From Eimeria necatrix (Eukaryota; Apicomplexa; Conoidasida; Eucoccidiorida; Eimeriidae): a stretch of DNA of 15,748 bases. Where the stretch lies: NCBI RefSeq assembly GCF_000499385.1, contig NW_013654552.1, positions 1 through 15,748 on the forward strand, in the 5' to 3' direction. The notes under the pieces were generated by a model that was not told the DNA's origin, made no database searches, and was given only the letters and a program-made list of their open reading frames with translations. How positions within the stretch are numbered: position 1 is the stretch's first letter; each line of letters begins with the position of its first letter. The translations under genes and the position numbers were made by a program. This document shows, piece after piece, positions 9,167 to 15,403 of this stretch.

Positions 9167-12100
9167 TGCAGCAGCTGCTGCTGCTGCGATGGCCTTTGTG
9201 CAGCAACCAGGCGCTCTCCCGCAGCCGCAGCAGGAGCAGCAGCAGCACCGCAGCAGCAGCAGCAAACGAGGGGATTGCAGGCTTGCAAAAAGGCCAAACT
9301 GGGGGAAAAAGTTGCAATTTAAAACTGAAAAAGAGGAAAATAAAATAAAAAACTCACTGAAATGCCACCCCCTCGAGGCAAAGCCTGCGGCGGAGGCCGC
9401 TGCTCTATATAGCCTTTGTGGCTTATCACAGAAGAGGCGTTGGGGCCTTCTTGAGAGCCCTCGCTTGAGTTCCAAACGTTCACCACTGCAAACATGTCTT
9501 CGTCGCTCCTGCAAAGCGGAAAAACGGGACTTTAAACGACGAAAAGGACTCAAAAAACAAAAGAAGTCTTTGAAAGGAGTCGCGAACTATTTAAAAGAAC
9601 AAAAGTGGACTAAAAAGGAGGAAAAATCAGAAAAAAATGACCAAAAATGGTGCAAAAAGGACCCAAAGGCATGCAAACACGAAACTTCGAGGGGCGTAAA
9701 TAAGAAGTTTTGAAGAAGATTTAAAAGAAATGTTTGAGGACTTGAAGAAGTTTAATATATCATTCAAAAGAGAATTAAAAGCTTTGTAGTGCCATTTAAA
9801 CCCTTTCTTCGCCCGGAATTGAGAAAAAGAGAAAAGATCTGCTTTTGAAAAGAAGCACGAAAATTAAAAGGCAATTTTGAAGCTTTCGGCACTGTAATAT
9901 GCCATTCAAAAGAAAATCAAATTCTCTAAAGGACTATTGAAACCCTTTCTTCGCCCGGAATCGAGAAGCGTCTCACATTTGAAAAGAAACTCGAAAATAA
10001 AAACGCCACTTTGAGGCTTTGGGCACTTTAGTATACCATTTAAAAGAGAATTAAATGATCTAAAAGACCATTAAAACCCTATCTTCGCCCGGAATCGAGA
10101 AAAAGAAATAAAAGAATTACCTGTCGTCTCCAATGCAGAAAATGAAGTCAATGTCTCCGTGCAAAGTCGACAAAGTCCGCAAAATGCGCTCCACCGCGCG
10201 CCCCTTATTTACCCCCAAGAGCTTCACCTCCACGTAGCCTTTGCCGCTGACCACTGTGACGGGGTATCCGAAGAGAAGTTCGCTAAAAATCGAAAAAAAG
10301 AATTTAAATTAATTGCAATTATTCAGAATTCATCAAAGTTAATCAAATAAAAGGATTTTAATCATGTTGCAATCGAAAATCTGGAAAAAGTGTCACTTTG
10401 CGCTCTCTAAAGAGGGTTTTAAACCGCAGGGTTCTGCCAAAACCCAAAACCCTAAACCCTAAACCCTAAACCCTCAAGCTTTGAGCCGTGCACCGCAAGC
10501 CCTCGTGCTTAAGCCCTCGTCTGTGAGTCAGTGGAGGTTCTGTGCAGCTAAGGGTGAAGCACTCGCTGCGGCTTGAGAGTTAGGGTTTAGGGTTTAGGGT
10601 TTAGGGTTTAGGGTTTACCTCAGGTGGCTGGAGAGGTCTTTGGCCTGCAGCTGGCCAAAGTCGGGGTCTGCGTCTCTGTACTGAAATACCAGGGCACTTC
10701 CCTAGAAAGCAACAAAGGAATGTATTTAAAAAAATAAAAATAAAAATAAATAAATAAATAAATAAAAATAAATAAATAAATAATAATGAAATATAAATAT
10801 AAGTGAAGTAAATGCGCAGAAGTGAAGTCACCCGAGGGTTTTCTAGCTGCATTTTATACTTGGAAGTTTAAACGGACCCTTCTAGGGTTTAGGGTTCGTA
10901 ATTAGGGCTTAATTCAGTTTAGAAGGGTTTATTAGGGTTTACTAGCGTATCCTAGGGTTTACAAGGGTGTACTAGGGTTTTCGAGGGTTTATTCTAGGGT
11001 TTATTGGGGTTCCCAGGCGTTGCCTAGGGTTTAGGTTCCCTCGCGTTCTGCCTGTTCAGGGTTTAGGGTTTAGGGTTTAGGGTTTCTGGTGTTTTTGAGG
11101 CTAAAAGGGTTTGCTGTAGCAAACTCGCTTTCTCGTGTTCTCTAGGGTTTAGGGTTTCGCAGGGTTTCCAAGAGCCCTCCAGAGCTCTCTAGGGTTTAGG
11201 GTTTGCTAGGGTTTGCGCCTGAGGCTCGCTAGGGTTTAGGGTTTAGGGTTTGCGGGGGTCCCCTGGCTCGTGGCGCCTGCGCGCCTGGCCCGCAGCCGGC
11301 GCCCCGGGCCGTGTGGGACCCCCAGCTGAGGGTTTAGGGTTTAGGGTTAGGGTTTAGGGTTTAGGGTTTAGGGTTTACTTTGTTTTCGATGAAAGAGCCC
11401 TGGGTCCTTTTGACGTACTGCAGCATCAACTCCATGGCCACGGACTTCCAGGCGAAGTCCGCGTCGGGGCACATGCAGCCCCACTCATCTCCAGTGATTT
11501 TGTCGAGTCTGTAGTAGTAGCCTAAAAAGACAAAAAGGGACTAAAAAGCGGAATTAAAAACCCTTTTCTTCCGTTTTAATCGATTTAGTCGAATTCAACT
11601 CCAGTTTTGATATTTATTTCGAGAAAAACCGAAAAAAAAGCAAAAAAATGACCCGAAAAATCATAATTTGAAGTTCTCGTGAGCGGCGAAAGTTGAAACT
11701 CGCTGAAAAAGGGTTTAGAAAGGGTTTACAAAATGATACTCGCTGAAAAAGGGTTTAGAAAGGGTTCACAAAGTAATCAAAAAAATCTCAAAAAAATTTA
11801 TAAAGGGCCTCAAATGTCTTCAAAACTCGCTGAAAAAGGGTTTAGAAAGGGTTTAGAAAACAATTAAAAACAGCTTAAAAAGAAGCTTAAAAGGTGTCTC
11901 AAAGATCCCAAAACTCGCTGAAAAAGGGTTTGGAGAGGGTTTAAAAGAAGCTTAGAAAAGAGTTCAAACAGTGCCTCAGAGATCCCTAAAACCCGCTGAA
12001 AAGGGGTTTAAAGAGGGATTAAAAGCAGCTTAGAAAGAAGCTTAAGAAGTGCCTCAAAGACCTCCAGAATTCGCTGAAAAAGGGTTTAGAAAGGGCCAAG

Positions 12101-15100
12101 AAAGGAGCTTAAAAAGCGCCTCAAGGGCCGGCCAAACTCGCTAAAAAAGGGTTTAGAAAGGGGCTAGAAGCGGGAAAAAAAGGGGAACGGACCGTGTTCC
12201 GCGCAGAGTCCAATGCCCTTGACATCTCGAAACCAGTCCTGCAAAAGGCCTCTGTCTCGGCCACTCAAAATGACAATTGTGTTTTTTGGATTTTGCAAAA
12301 GAGCTTTTAAACAGCGCTGGACTTGGGCGGAGGGCGGGCGGCCCGCGGCGAACAACTGCTCCCCGTTCTTCTGCCTGCGCGCACTTCGCCGCTTTCCGCG
12401 AATTTTCCAACTTTTCAAACGCCCTTTGAACCCCAAATTCTCTTTTATTTGTCTTTTCAACTTTTCGAAAAGTAATTCAGAAAAAAATCCAGAAAAAATG
12501 ACACTTGGATCCCAAAAAACGAGCGAAAACGACACAAAACAAAAGTCCACTTTTTTGAAGCCAAAAAACGAGCGAAAACGGCACAAAACAAAAGTCCACT
12601 TTTTCCACTTGCGCCCGGTTCAAGTATTTTCCTCATTTGAATTCAATCCAATTTTACTCTTTTAATTTAATTTAATTCATTTTACTCTTTTATTCAAATT
12701 TAATTCATTTTATTTTTATCTTAATTTAACTCATTTTGTTCTTTTATTTTAATTTCATTCATTTTATTCTTTTATTCAAATTTAATTCGTTTTAATCTTT
12801 TTATTTCAGTTAACTTTATTTTAATCTTTTTAATCACTTCAATTGAATCCACTTAACTCTTTTTGTCTACTTCAATTAAATCCATTTTAATTCTTTTATT
12901 TATTTCAAGAAAATCCATTTCACTTTTTTGTTTATTCCCTTCTATTCCTCTTTCCGAATTTAACACCAAAGAGAGAATTTGCAAAAATCAAATCAATTAA
13001 AAACAATTAAAAATAATAAAACAAAATTAAAAATAAGTTCATTTCCAAAAAGAAATAAAAATGAAACACAAACAACAGCAGCAAAAAGCAAGAAGCGCAA
13101 AGCCACCCCGGCATCCCCCAACCCCCAAACCCTAAACCCTAAACCCTAAACCCTAAATCCTAAACGCTAAACCCCAAAGCCCCAACCTCAGCCCTGCACC
13201 CTGGACTCTGGACGCTCAACAAGGAACAGGGAATGAAAAACAAGGAACGGGGAACAACGAACCCTCGACACTGAACACTAACCCTAAACCCTAAACCCTA
13301 AACCCTAAACCCTAAACCCTAAACCCTAAACAAAGAACAAGGAACAATGGACAAGGAACACCTGGAAACTGAACACTGAACAATAAATGCCGAACCCTAA
13401 ACCCTGAACCCTAAACCCTAAACCCTAAACCCTAAACCCTGCTGCCTACGTTCCAGGGGTTGACGCGAATGGGGGAGGCGAGGGCTCTGGAGCATCCGGT
13501 GAACTCGGAGAGAATAACAGCAGTTCGGGTTTGCTGCTCTCTGCAGCAAAAGTATTCAAAAGGGTTTAAGTTTAAACCATCTCGAATGCAAGTATCGAGA
13601 AGACAATCTGCGGCCATGAAGAGGCTGCAGCGCTCCTCCCACTCCACCTCCTTCACCACCAACTCGATGTGCGGAAACCCTGCAAACGCAAACCCTAATT
13701 TAGGGTTTCCCCAATCGCCACCCCCCAGGGTTTCCAAACGGCCCCGCCCTCCACCCAACTCCTACACTTCAGACCCCTCTTTCCACTTCAGACCCCTCTT
13801 TCCCCATCTCATTCATTATTATTTATTATTTTATTATTTATTAATTTATTATTTATTTATGTAATATTTATTTATTATTAATAATTAATTAATTAATTAA
13901 TTAATTAATTAATTAATTAATTAGTTTATTATGAATGTGTGGGGCGCCGCCGCGCGCCCGCGCCTGCTGCGCCGCGGGGTGGGGCAAAGGCGAAAAAAGC
14001 TCGAAAGGACTTTTTTCGAGTTCAAAAAGTTCGTTTTGAAGTGGCGAAGAATAAAAGAGGAAGAAGGGAGAAAGAAGAGGTTTAAAATGGAGTTAAAAGG
14101 GGGAAAAAGGGGGAAAAAAACCAAAAAAAGAAACAAAAAAAAGACAAAACTCACCGAAATCTGCATACTTGGCGTTGACGGCGTCGACCAGCCGCTGCAG
14201 CTGCGCAGCCAGCTCCGCCGCGTCCGAACGCCCCCAACTCCGCACGGGGTAGGCGTATTGGATGAGAACTATTTTTCCCTGAGTTGTTTGTGCAAAAAAG
14301 AGAAACTTGGAGGTTTCAAAAACCCTTTTGGACCCCCCAGCCACACGCAGCACTCAACACAGACTCAGAAGCCACAAACGCCACCCAAAAACACCCCAAA
14401 TTCGACAAAATAGCCTCCTTCAAACACTCCCAACTAGGGTTTAGGGTTTAGGGTTTAGGGTTTACCCTGGCGTATTCATAAGACGCGAGAAAACGGTCTA
14501 AAGCCCTTTAAGGCAGCTAGGGTTTAGGGTTTAGGGTTTACCCTGGCGTATTCATAAGACTCGAGAAAACGGTCTAAAGCCCTTTAAGGCAGCTAGGGTT
14601 TAGGGTTTAGGGTTTAGGGTTTAGGGTTTACCCTGGCGTATTCATAAGACTCGAGAAAACGGTCCAAAGCCCTAATTTTGAGCTGCAGGCCGGCGAGAGG
14701 TTCGCAGCGGTCGACGGAGCCGAAGATGAATTTTCCTTTATGTCTTTGTCTGAATTTCAGAAAACAAACCCCAAAAGCGCAACAAAATAAAATAAAAAAC
14801 AAAACAAACAAACAGATAATAGAACGAATAAATAAATGAGAGACAAAAGACAGCCCGCATCCCTGCATGCATGCCTGCATGCCTGCATGCATGCCTGCAT
14901 GCATGCCTGCATGCATGCCTGCCTGCACCTGCGTGCATCCCTGCATGCACCTGCATGCATCCCTGCATGCACCTGCCTGCATGCACCTGCGTGCATCCCT
15001 GCATGCACCTGCCTGCATCCCTGCATGCACCTGCCTGCATGCATGCCTGCACGCATGCACTTGCATGCATGCACTTGCATGCATGCACTTGCATGCATGC

Positions 15101-15363
15101 ACTTGCATGCACTGTTACCTAATACGTTCTGCCTGCGCGGGCGTGCTGCTGCTGGCCAGCGCCTGCTGCAGCTTCGCGAACATCACGTGGACGTGGCCGA
15201 CGCGGACGAAGACGCTGCGGGCGCCGAAGTCGATGGCCAAAAGGCCGCCGCGGCGAAAAGAGTGGTCGAGCCCGAGGAGGCGTTTGCAGGTCACGAGGAA
15301 GTGCCGCGCGTACTCGAAAAAGTGAAACCCTATCAAGTCCGCGCACAGCATCCCCCGCAGCAG
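6333..15363 (-). CDS. TPS: Trehalose-6-phosphate synthase/phosphatase (5' partial, 13 exons)
   Basis: This is a bifunctional-type trehalose enzyme. The synthase half joins UDP-glucose and glucose-6-phosphate, and the phosphatase half releases trehalose. I rebuilt it exon by exon on the minus strand: 15363-15119, 14749-14632, 14278-14155, 13679-13450, 12370-12193, 11521-11379, 10701-10619, 10282-10121, 9508-9358, 8630-8565, 8082-8024, 7422-7356 and 6782-6333. All introns are GT-AG and all phases match, giving 691 codons plus stop. The GT20 part shows ADLIGFH...YARHF, VDR, RDGLNLNPFEY and SEFTGCSRAL...VNPWN. The phosphatase part shows ILSGRDR, AEHGYYYRL, ADPDFG, GVNKG and IGDDRSDEDM. The N-terminal part of the synthase (including the usual WVHDYHL region) lies beyond the window. 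The end of the synthase and the DxDGT motif are not found between exons 4 and 5. The 3' end is uncertain. Family call is strong; activity is doubtful. Confidence 0.88.
6783..7355 (-). repeat. Intron 12: CAG arrays, (AAAT)n and a possible microexon
   Basis: On the plus strand CAG or CAA/CAG arrays lie at 6967-7016, 7097-7133 and 7180-7258, and AAATAAAT runs at 6818-6885. A candidate 36-nt microexon at 6963-6928 (minus strand, MPLGALMLTELY) has TAG before it and GTGTAC after it. It is phase 0 on both sides, so it would fit between exons 12 and 13. Confidence 0.7.
6928..6963 (-). CDS. Candidate phase-0 microexon
   Basis: Twelve codons, MPLGALMLTELY, lie between a TAG acceptor (after CTG repeats) and a GTGTAC donor that belongs to another GTGTAC-type palindrome element. 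It would insert in frame between exons 12 and 13. The support is only phase, splice dinucleotides and ordinary codon content amid repeats. Confidence 0.25.
7356..7422 (-). CDS. TPS: Exon 12: end of phosphatase domain, YYLMDTGEV
   Basis: The codons read YYLMDTGEVSDLLGALRLVS and then ET, directly continuing AK from exon 11. The family block is AKYYLDDTxEVxxxLxxL. The acceptor is ATTTATTCAG. The donor is placed at GTGCGT (7355). A second possible donor, GTGTAC at 7349, lies inside the palindrome GGTGTACGTACACC (7334-7347 plus flank) and would add VRG in the same phase. If no donor is used, the frame runs through poly-Leu to a stop at 7179. Confidence 0.85.
7423..8023 (-). repeat. Intron 11: (AAAT)n-dominated
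   Basis: The intron is dominated on the plus strand by AAATAAATAAAT and AATAATAAAT runs (7426-7498, 7587-7670, 7935-7990) with A-rich spacers. The long minus-strand frames here, rich in Phe, Leu, Ile and Tyr, are read-through of these tracts. A less biased stretch at 7515-7590 shows no coding pattern. Confidence 0.88.
8024..8082 (-). CDS. TPS: Exon 11: final phosphatase strand, TVGKKPSHAK
   Basis: The codons read QMKEPYVFTCTVGKKPSHAK, with the last Lys split AA|A. This is the conserved C-terminal phosphatase block VFxCTVGQKPSKAKYYLDD. The acceptor chosen is CTGCTGCAG at 8085-8083, because it keeps phase 0; other AGs within the CTG array are possible. The donor is GTGAGT at 8023. Confidence 0.9.
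8083..8564 (-). repeat. Intron 10: AATTA/AAAT tracts, GAAAA-rich stretch and CTG array
   Basis: The intron holds AATTAAATAAAT tracts at about 8374-8560, an A-rich purine stretch at 8160-8335 and a CAG (plus strand) array at 8086-8124 abutting the exon 11 acceptor. In the coding strand the array reads CTG and is in frame with exon 11. Retention of part of it would therefore add poly-Leu rather than shift the frame. Confidence 0.85.
8565..8630 (-). CDS. TPS: Exon 10: low-complexity insert
   Basis: The 22 codons read ADEGPPSTAAEAEGPLAGLS and then KG. The block is GC-rich and stands out sharply from flanking AT-rich introns. It has a good acceptor (TTTCTTCTGCAG), a GTGGGT donor, and phase 0 on both sides, matching exons 9 and 11. 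It has no homologous counterpart that I know of in other trehalose phosphatases. It could be skipped without breaking the frame. Confidence 0.7.
8631..9357 (-). repeat. Intron 9: CTG array and AAAT/AATTA-rich tracts
   Basis: The intron contains a CTG/CAG array at about 9133-9187 with a degenerate CAG-rich continuation at 9215-9265. It also contains long AAATAAAT-type tracts at 8640-8730 and 8818-8925. Open frames of poly-Ser, poly-Gln or poly-Ala here come from the repeats. Confidence 0.88.
9358..9508 (-). CDS. TPS: Exon 9: end of motif IV and low-complexity insert
   Basis: The codons complete GDDRSDEDMF and continue AVVNVWNSSEGSQEGPNASS, then VISHKGYIEQRPPPQALPRG and GGIS. SDEDMF is the invariant end of the phosphatase active-site block. 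What follows is Ser/Gly/Pro-rich and, with exon 10, makes an insert of about 65-70 residues where the family usually has a short link to the final strand. The acceptor is GCTTTGCAG and the donor GTGAGT at 9357 (phase 0). Overlapping open frames on both strands are shadows. Confidence 0.88.
9509..10120 (-). repeat. Intron 8: tandem repeat of about 140 bp
   Basis: The anchor TTCTTCGCCCGGAAT, or its variant TCTTCGCCCGGAAT, recurs at about 9798, 9940 and 10074, giving periods of about 142 and 134 bp. Flanking sequence (GAAAAGAA...CGAAAATTAAAA, AGCTTTGGGCACT) repeats with it. The rest is GAAAA-rich. Confidence 0.82.
10121..10282 (-). CDS. TPS: Exon 8: phosphatase motif III lysine and start of motif IV
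   Basis: The codons read ELLFGYPVTVVSGKGYVEVK, then LLGVNKGRAVERIL and DIDFIFCIGDD. This matches the family pattern VVSGKxxxEVxPxGVxKGxAxxxxL...DFxLCIGDDRSDEDMF. The Lys of GVNKG is the HAD motif III lysine, and the GDD is motif IV (Mg2+ ligands). The splice to exon 9 divides the Arg codon (AG|G). The acceptor is ATTTTTAG and the donor GTAATT at 10120. Confidence 0.92.
10283..10618 (-). repeat. Intron 7: oppositely oriented telomere-like arrays
   Basis: On the plus strand (AAACCCT)4 lies at 10447-10474 and about five and a half TTTAGGG units lie at 10580-10617, directly abutting the exon 7 donor. The two arrays are inverted relative to each other, with about 105 bp between them. In the pre-mRNA they could pair over roughly 28 nt, beginning at the 5' splice site. 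Confidence 0.85.
10619..10701 (-). CDS. TPS: Exon 7: phosphatase ADPDFG block
   Basis: The codons read GSALVFQYRDADPDFGQLQA followed by KDLSSHL. This is the strongly conserved phosphatase block ESALVWxxxDADPDFGxxQAxELxxHL. The acceptor is GCTTTCTAG and the donor is GTAAACCCTAAACCC at 10618 (phase 2), again at the edge of a telomere-like array. Confidence 0.92.
10702..11378 (-). repeat. Intron 6: scattered TTTAGGG arrays, hairpin and (AAAT)n
   Basis: On the plus strand, TTTAGGG arrays or single TAGGGTTT units occur at 10883-10990, 11059-11085, 11143-11250 and 11330-11377. (AAAT)n lies at about 10728-10800. Many units are interrupted (CTAGGGTTTACAAGGG and similar), suggesting decay of a longer array. 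A GC-rich inverted repeat at 11254-11323 is listed separately. Confidence 0.88.
11254..11323. other. GC-rich hairpin inside intron 6
   Basis: A perfect 9-bp outer stem, GGGGGTCCC (11254-11262) with GGGACCCCC (11315-11323), encloses an inner 6-bp stem, GGCCCG (11287-11292) with CGGGCC (11305-11310). The loop contains CCGGCGCC. It stands alone as a GC-rich block between AT-rich telomere-like repeats. Function unknown; a structured intron element or a mobile fragment are possibilities. Confidence 0.6.
11379..11521 (-). CDS. TPS: Exon 6: phosphatase core/cap region
   Basis: After completing the Gly codon of AEHG, this exon reads YYYRLDKITGDEWGCMCPDA, then DFAWKSVAMELMLQYVKRTQ and GSFIENK. The family has AEHGYFxR...W......DxxWKxxVxxxMxxYxxRTxGSxIExK at this place. 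The join AEHG-YYYRL is exactly as expected. The acceptor is TCTTTTTAG and the donor is GTAAACCCTAAACCC at 11378 (phase 0), inside a telomere-like array. Confidence 0.9.
11522..12192 (-). repeat. Intron 5: minisatellite with degenerate telomere-like core
   Basis: Seven imperfect copies of a 40-87 bp unit, anchored by CTCGCTGAAAAAGGGTTTAG on the plus strand, lie between about 11698 and 12165. Each contains AGGGTTTA-like elements, then variable AAAAAGCTTAAAA sequence. The repeat may have grown from an interstitial telomere-like unit. Confidence 0.85.
12193..12370 (-). CDS. TPS: Exon 5: phosphatase (HAD) motif II region
   Basis: The 59 codons include PSAQVQRCLKALLQNPKNTI followed by VILSGRDRGLLQDWF and GIGLCAEH. 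This corresponds to the trehalose-phosphatase block LxxLxxDPxxTVxIVSGRxxxxLxxWF...LGLxAEHG. The HAD motif II Ser/Thr (in LSGR) is present. The start is placed after GCAG at 12374-12371, because this gives phase 0 to match exon 4. An acceptor 4 bp upstream would shift the phase. The donor is GTCCGT (phase 1). HAD motif I, normally some 30-40 residues before this block, is not seen. Confidence 0.83.
12371..13449 (-). repeat. Intron 4: telomere-like arrays, AT-rich repeats, 49-bp tandem pair
   Basis: On the plus strand this intron has AAACCCT arrays at 13127-13154, 13279-13330 and 13393-13440, separated by degenerate ACAAGGAACA-type repeats. It then has a TTTTAATTCATTTTACTC family of AT-rich repeats (about 12650-12910) and a 49-bp tandem pair containing AACGAGCGAAAAC (12512-12605). 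I searched the minus strand here for a DxDGT codon pattern and for the synthase end and found neither. The minus frame before 12370 is open but looks non-coding. Confidence 0.8.
13450..13679 (-). CDS. TPS: Exon 4: synthase, RDGxNL and SEFxG motifs
   Basis: The 76 codons include FPHIELVVKEVEWEERCSLF, then MAADCLLDTCIRDGLNLNPF and EYFCCRE, then AVILSEFTGCSRAL and SPIRVNPWN. These match the family blocks RDGMNLVPYEY (UDP-glucose phosphate and ribose contacts, with the conserved Glu) and LILSEFAGAA...A..VNPWN. The acceptor is TTTGCAG and the donor GTAGGC at 13449 (phase 0). In the family VNPWN is followed by about 100 more residues of synthase end and linker before the phosphatase; none are found here. 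Confidence 0.9.
13680..14154 (-). repeat. Intron 3: TTAA array and GC-rich island
   Basis: The intron holds a GAAAAA-rich stretch after the donor, a GC-rich island at about 13938-13986 (GCGCCGCCGCGCGC type) and a perfect (TTAA)n array at about 13879-13922. AT-rich TTATT repeats follow at 13815-13878. The abrupt contrast of GC-only and AT-only tracts is unusual, but no coding block is evident. Confidence 0.8.
14155..14278 (-). CDS. TPS: Exon 3: synthase, Rossmann strand and helix
   Basis: The 41 codons start GKIVLIQYAYPVRSW and continue through LAAQLQRLVDAVNAKYADF. This matches the family pattern of a hydrophobic strand (VVLVQIAVPSR) followed by the long helix leading to INxxFG. The acceptor is AACAACTCAG and the donor GTGAGT at 14154 (phase 1). 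The splice from exon 2 is phase 0 and gives YEYAR-GKIVLIQ, which reads continuously in the family alignment. Confidence 0.88.
14279..14631 (-). repeat. Intron 2 with telomere-like arrays and two copies of the exon 2 end
   Basis: Three (TTTAGGG)n arrays on the plus strand (14433-14464, 14518-14540, 14594-14630) alternate with two copies of the exon 2 3' end plus its donor (14541-14590 and 14465-14514). The copies keep the codons for ALDRFLESYEYAR (one with E to A). They carry an in-frame TAA just upstream, so inclusion as an exon back to the CTAG acceptor would interrupt the protein. Confidence 0.9.
14632..14749 (-). CDS. TPS: Exon 2: synthase donor-site loop
   Basis: The 39 codons read QRHKGKFIFGSVDRCEPLAG and then LQLKIRALDRFLESYEYAR. 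They align without gaps, from the DR pair onward, with the family block GVDRLDYxKGIPQKLLAFEKFLE. The arginine (OtsA R262 equivalent) is present. The catalytic lysine position (OtsA K267 equivalent, in YxKG) reads Ala. The acceptor is AAATTCAG and the donor is GTAAACCCTAAACCC at 14631, inside a telomere-like array. Confidence 0.87.
14750..15118 (-). repeat. Intron 1, filled by TGCATGCA/CCTGCATGCA array
   Basis: About 250 bp (14861-15112) of this intron is a degenerate array of CCTGCATGCATG and CTTGCATGCATG units. The palindromic TGCATGCA core recurs every 8-12 bp. Long open frames of Met-His-Ala-Cys repeats on both strands arise from this array and are not genes. Confidence 0.92.
15119..15363 (-). 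CDS. TPS: Exon 1 seen: GT20 synthase, central part
   Basis: This exon encodes LLRGMLCADLIGFHFFEYAR followed by HFLVTCKRLLGL, the conserved GADLIGFHTYDYARHFLSxCxRLLG block of trehalose-6-phosphate synthases. It continues with LAIDFGARSVFVRVGHVHV, which aligns with the strand leading to the (G)IH motif. The start is placed after CTGCAG at 15366-15364, at the edge of a CTG array, so the true acceptor could be within the array. The donor is GTAACA at 15118 (phase 2). The family normally has an REExLR block immediately before, which must sit in an exon beyond the window. Confidence 0.88.
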
Positions 15364-15365
15364 CT

Positions 15366-15403
<38 letters not shown>

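Noticed and set aside
9092..9713. Plus-strand 174-codon and minus-strand 157- and 153-codon frames
   Set aside because: They overlap exon 9 in other frames and a CTG array. The correct minus frame gives SDEDMF and splices in phase; these do not resemble any family.
10442..14630. Chromosome end (true telomere)
   Set aside because: The AAACCCT/TTTAGGG arrays are short (3-8 units), in both orientations, and separated by conserved exons, so they are interstitial.
14614..15325. Frames of Met-His-Ala-Cys repeats on both strands
   Set aside because: These are produced by the TGCATGCA array in intron 1.
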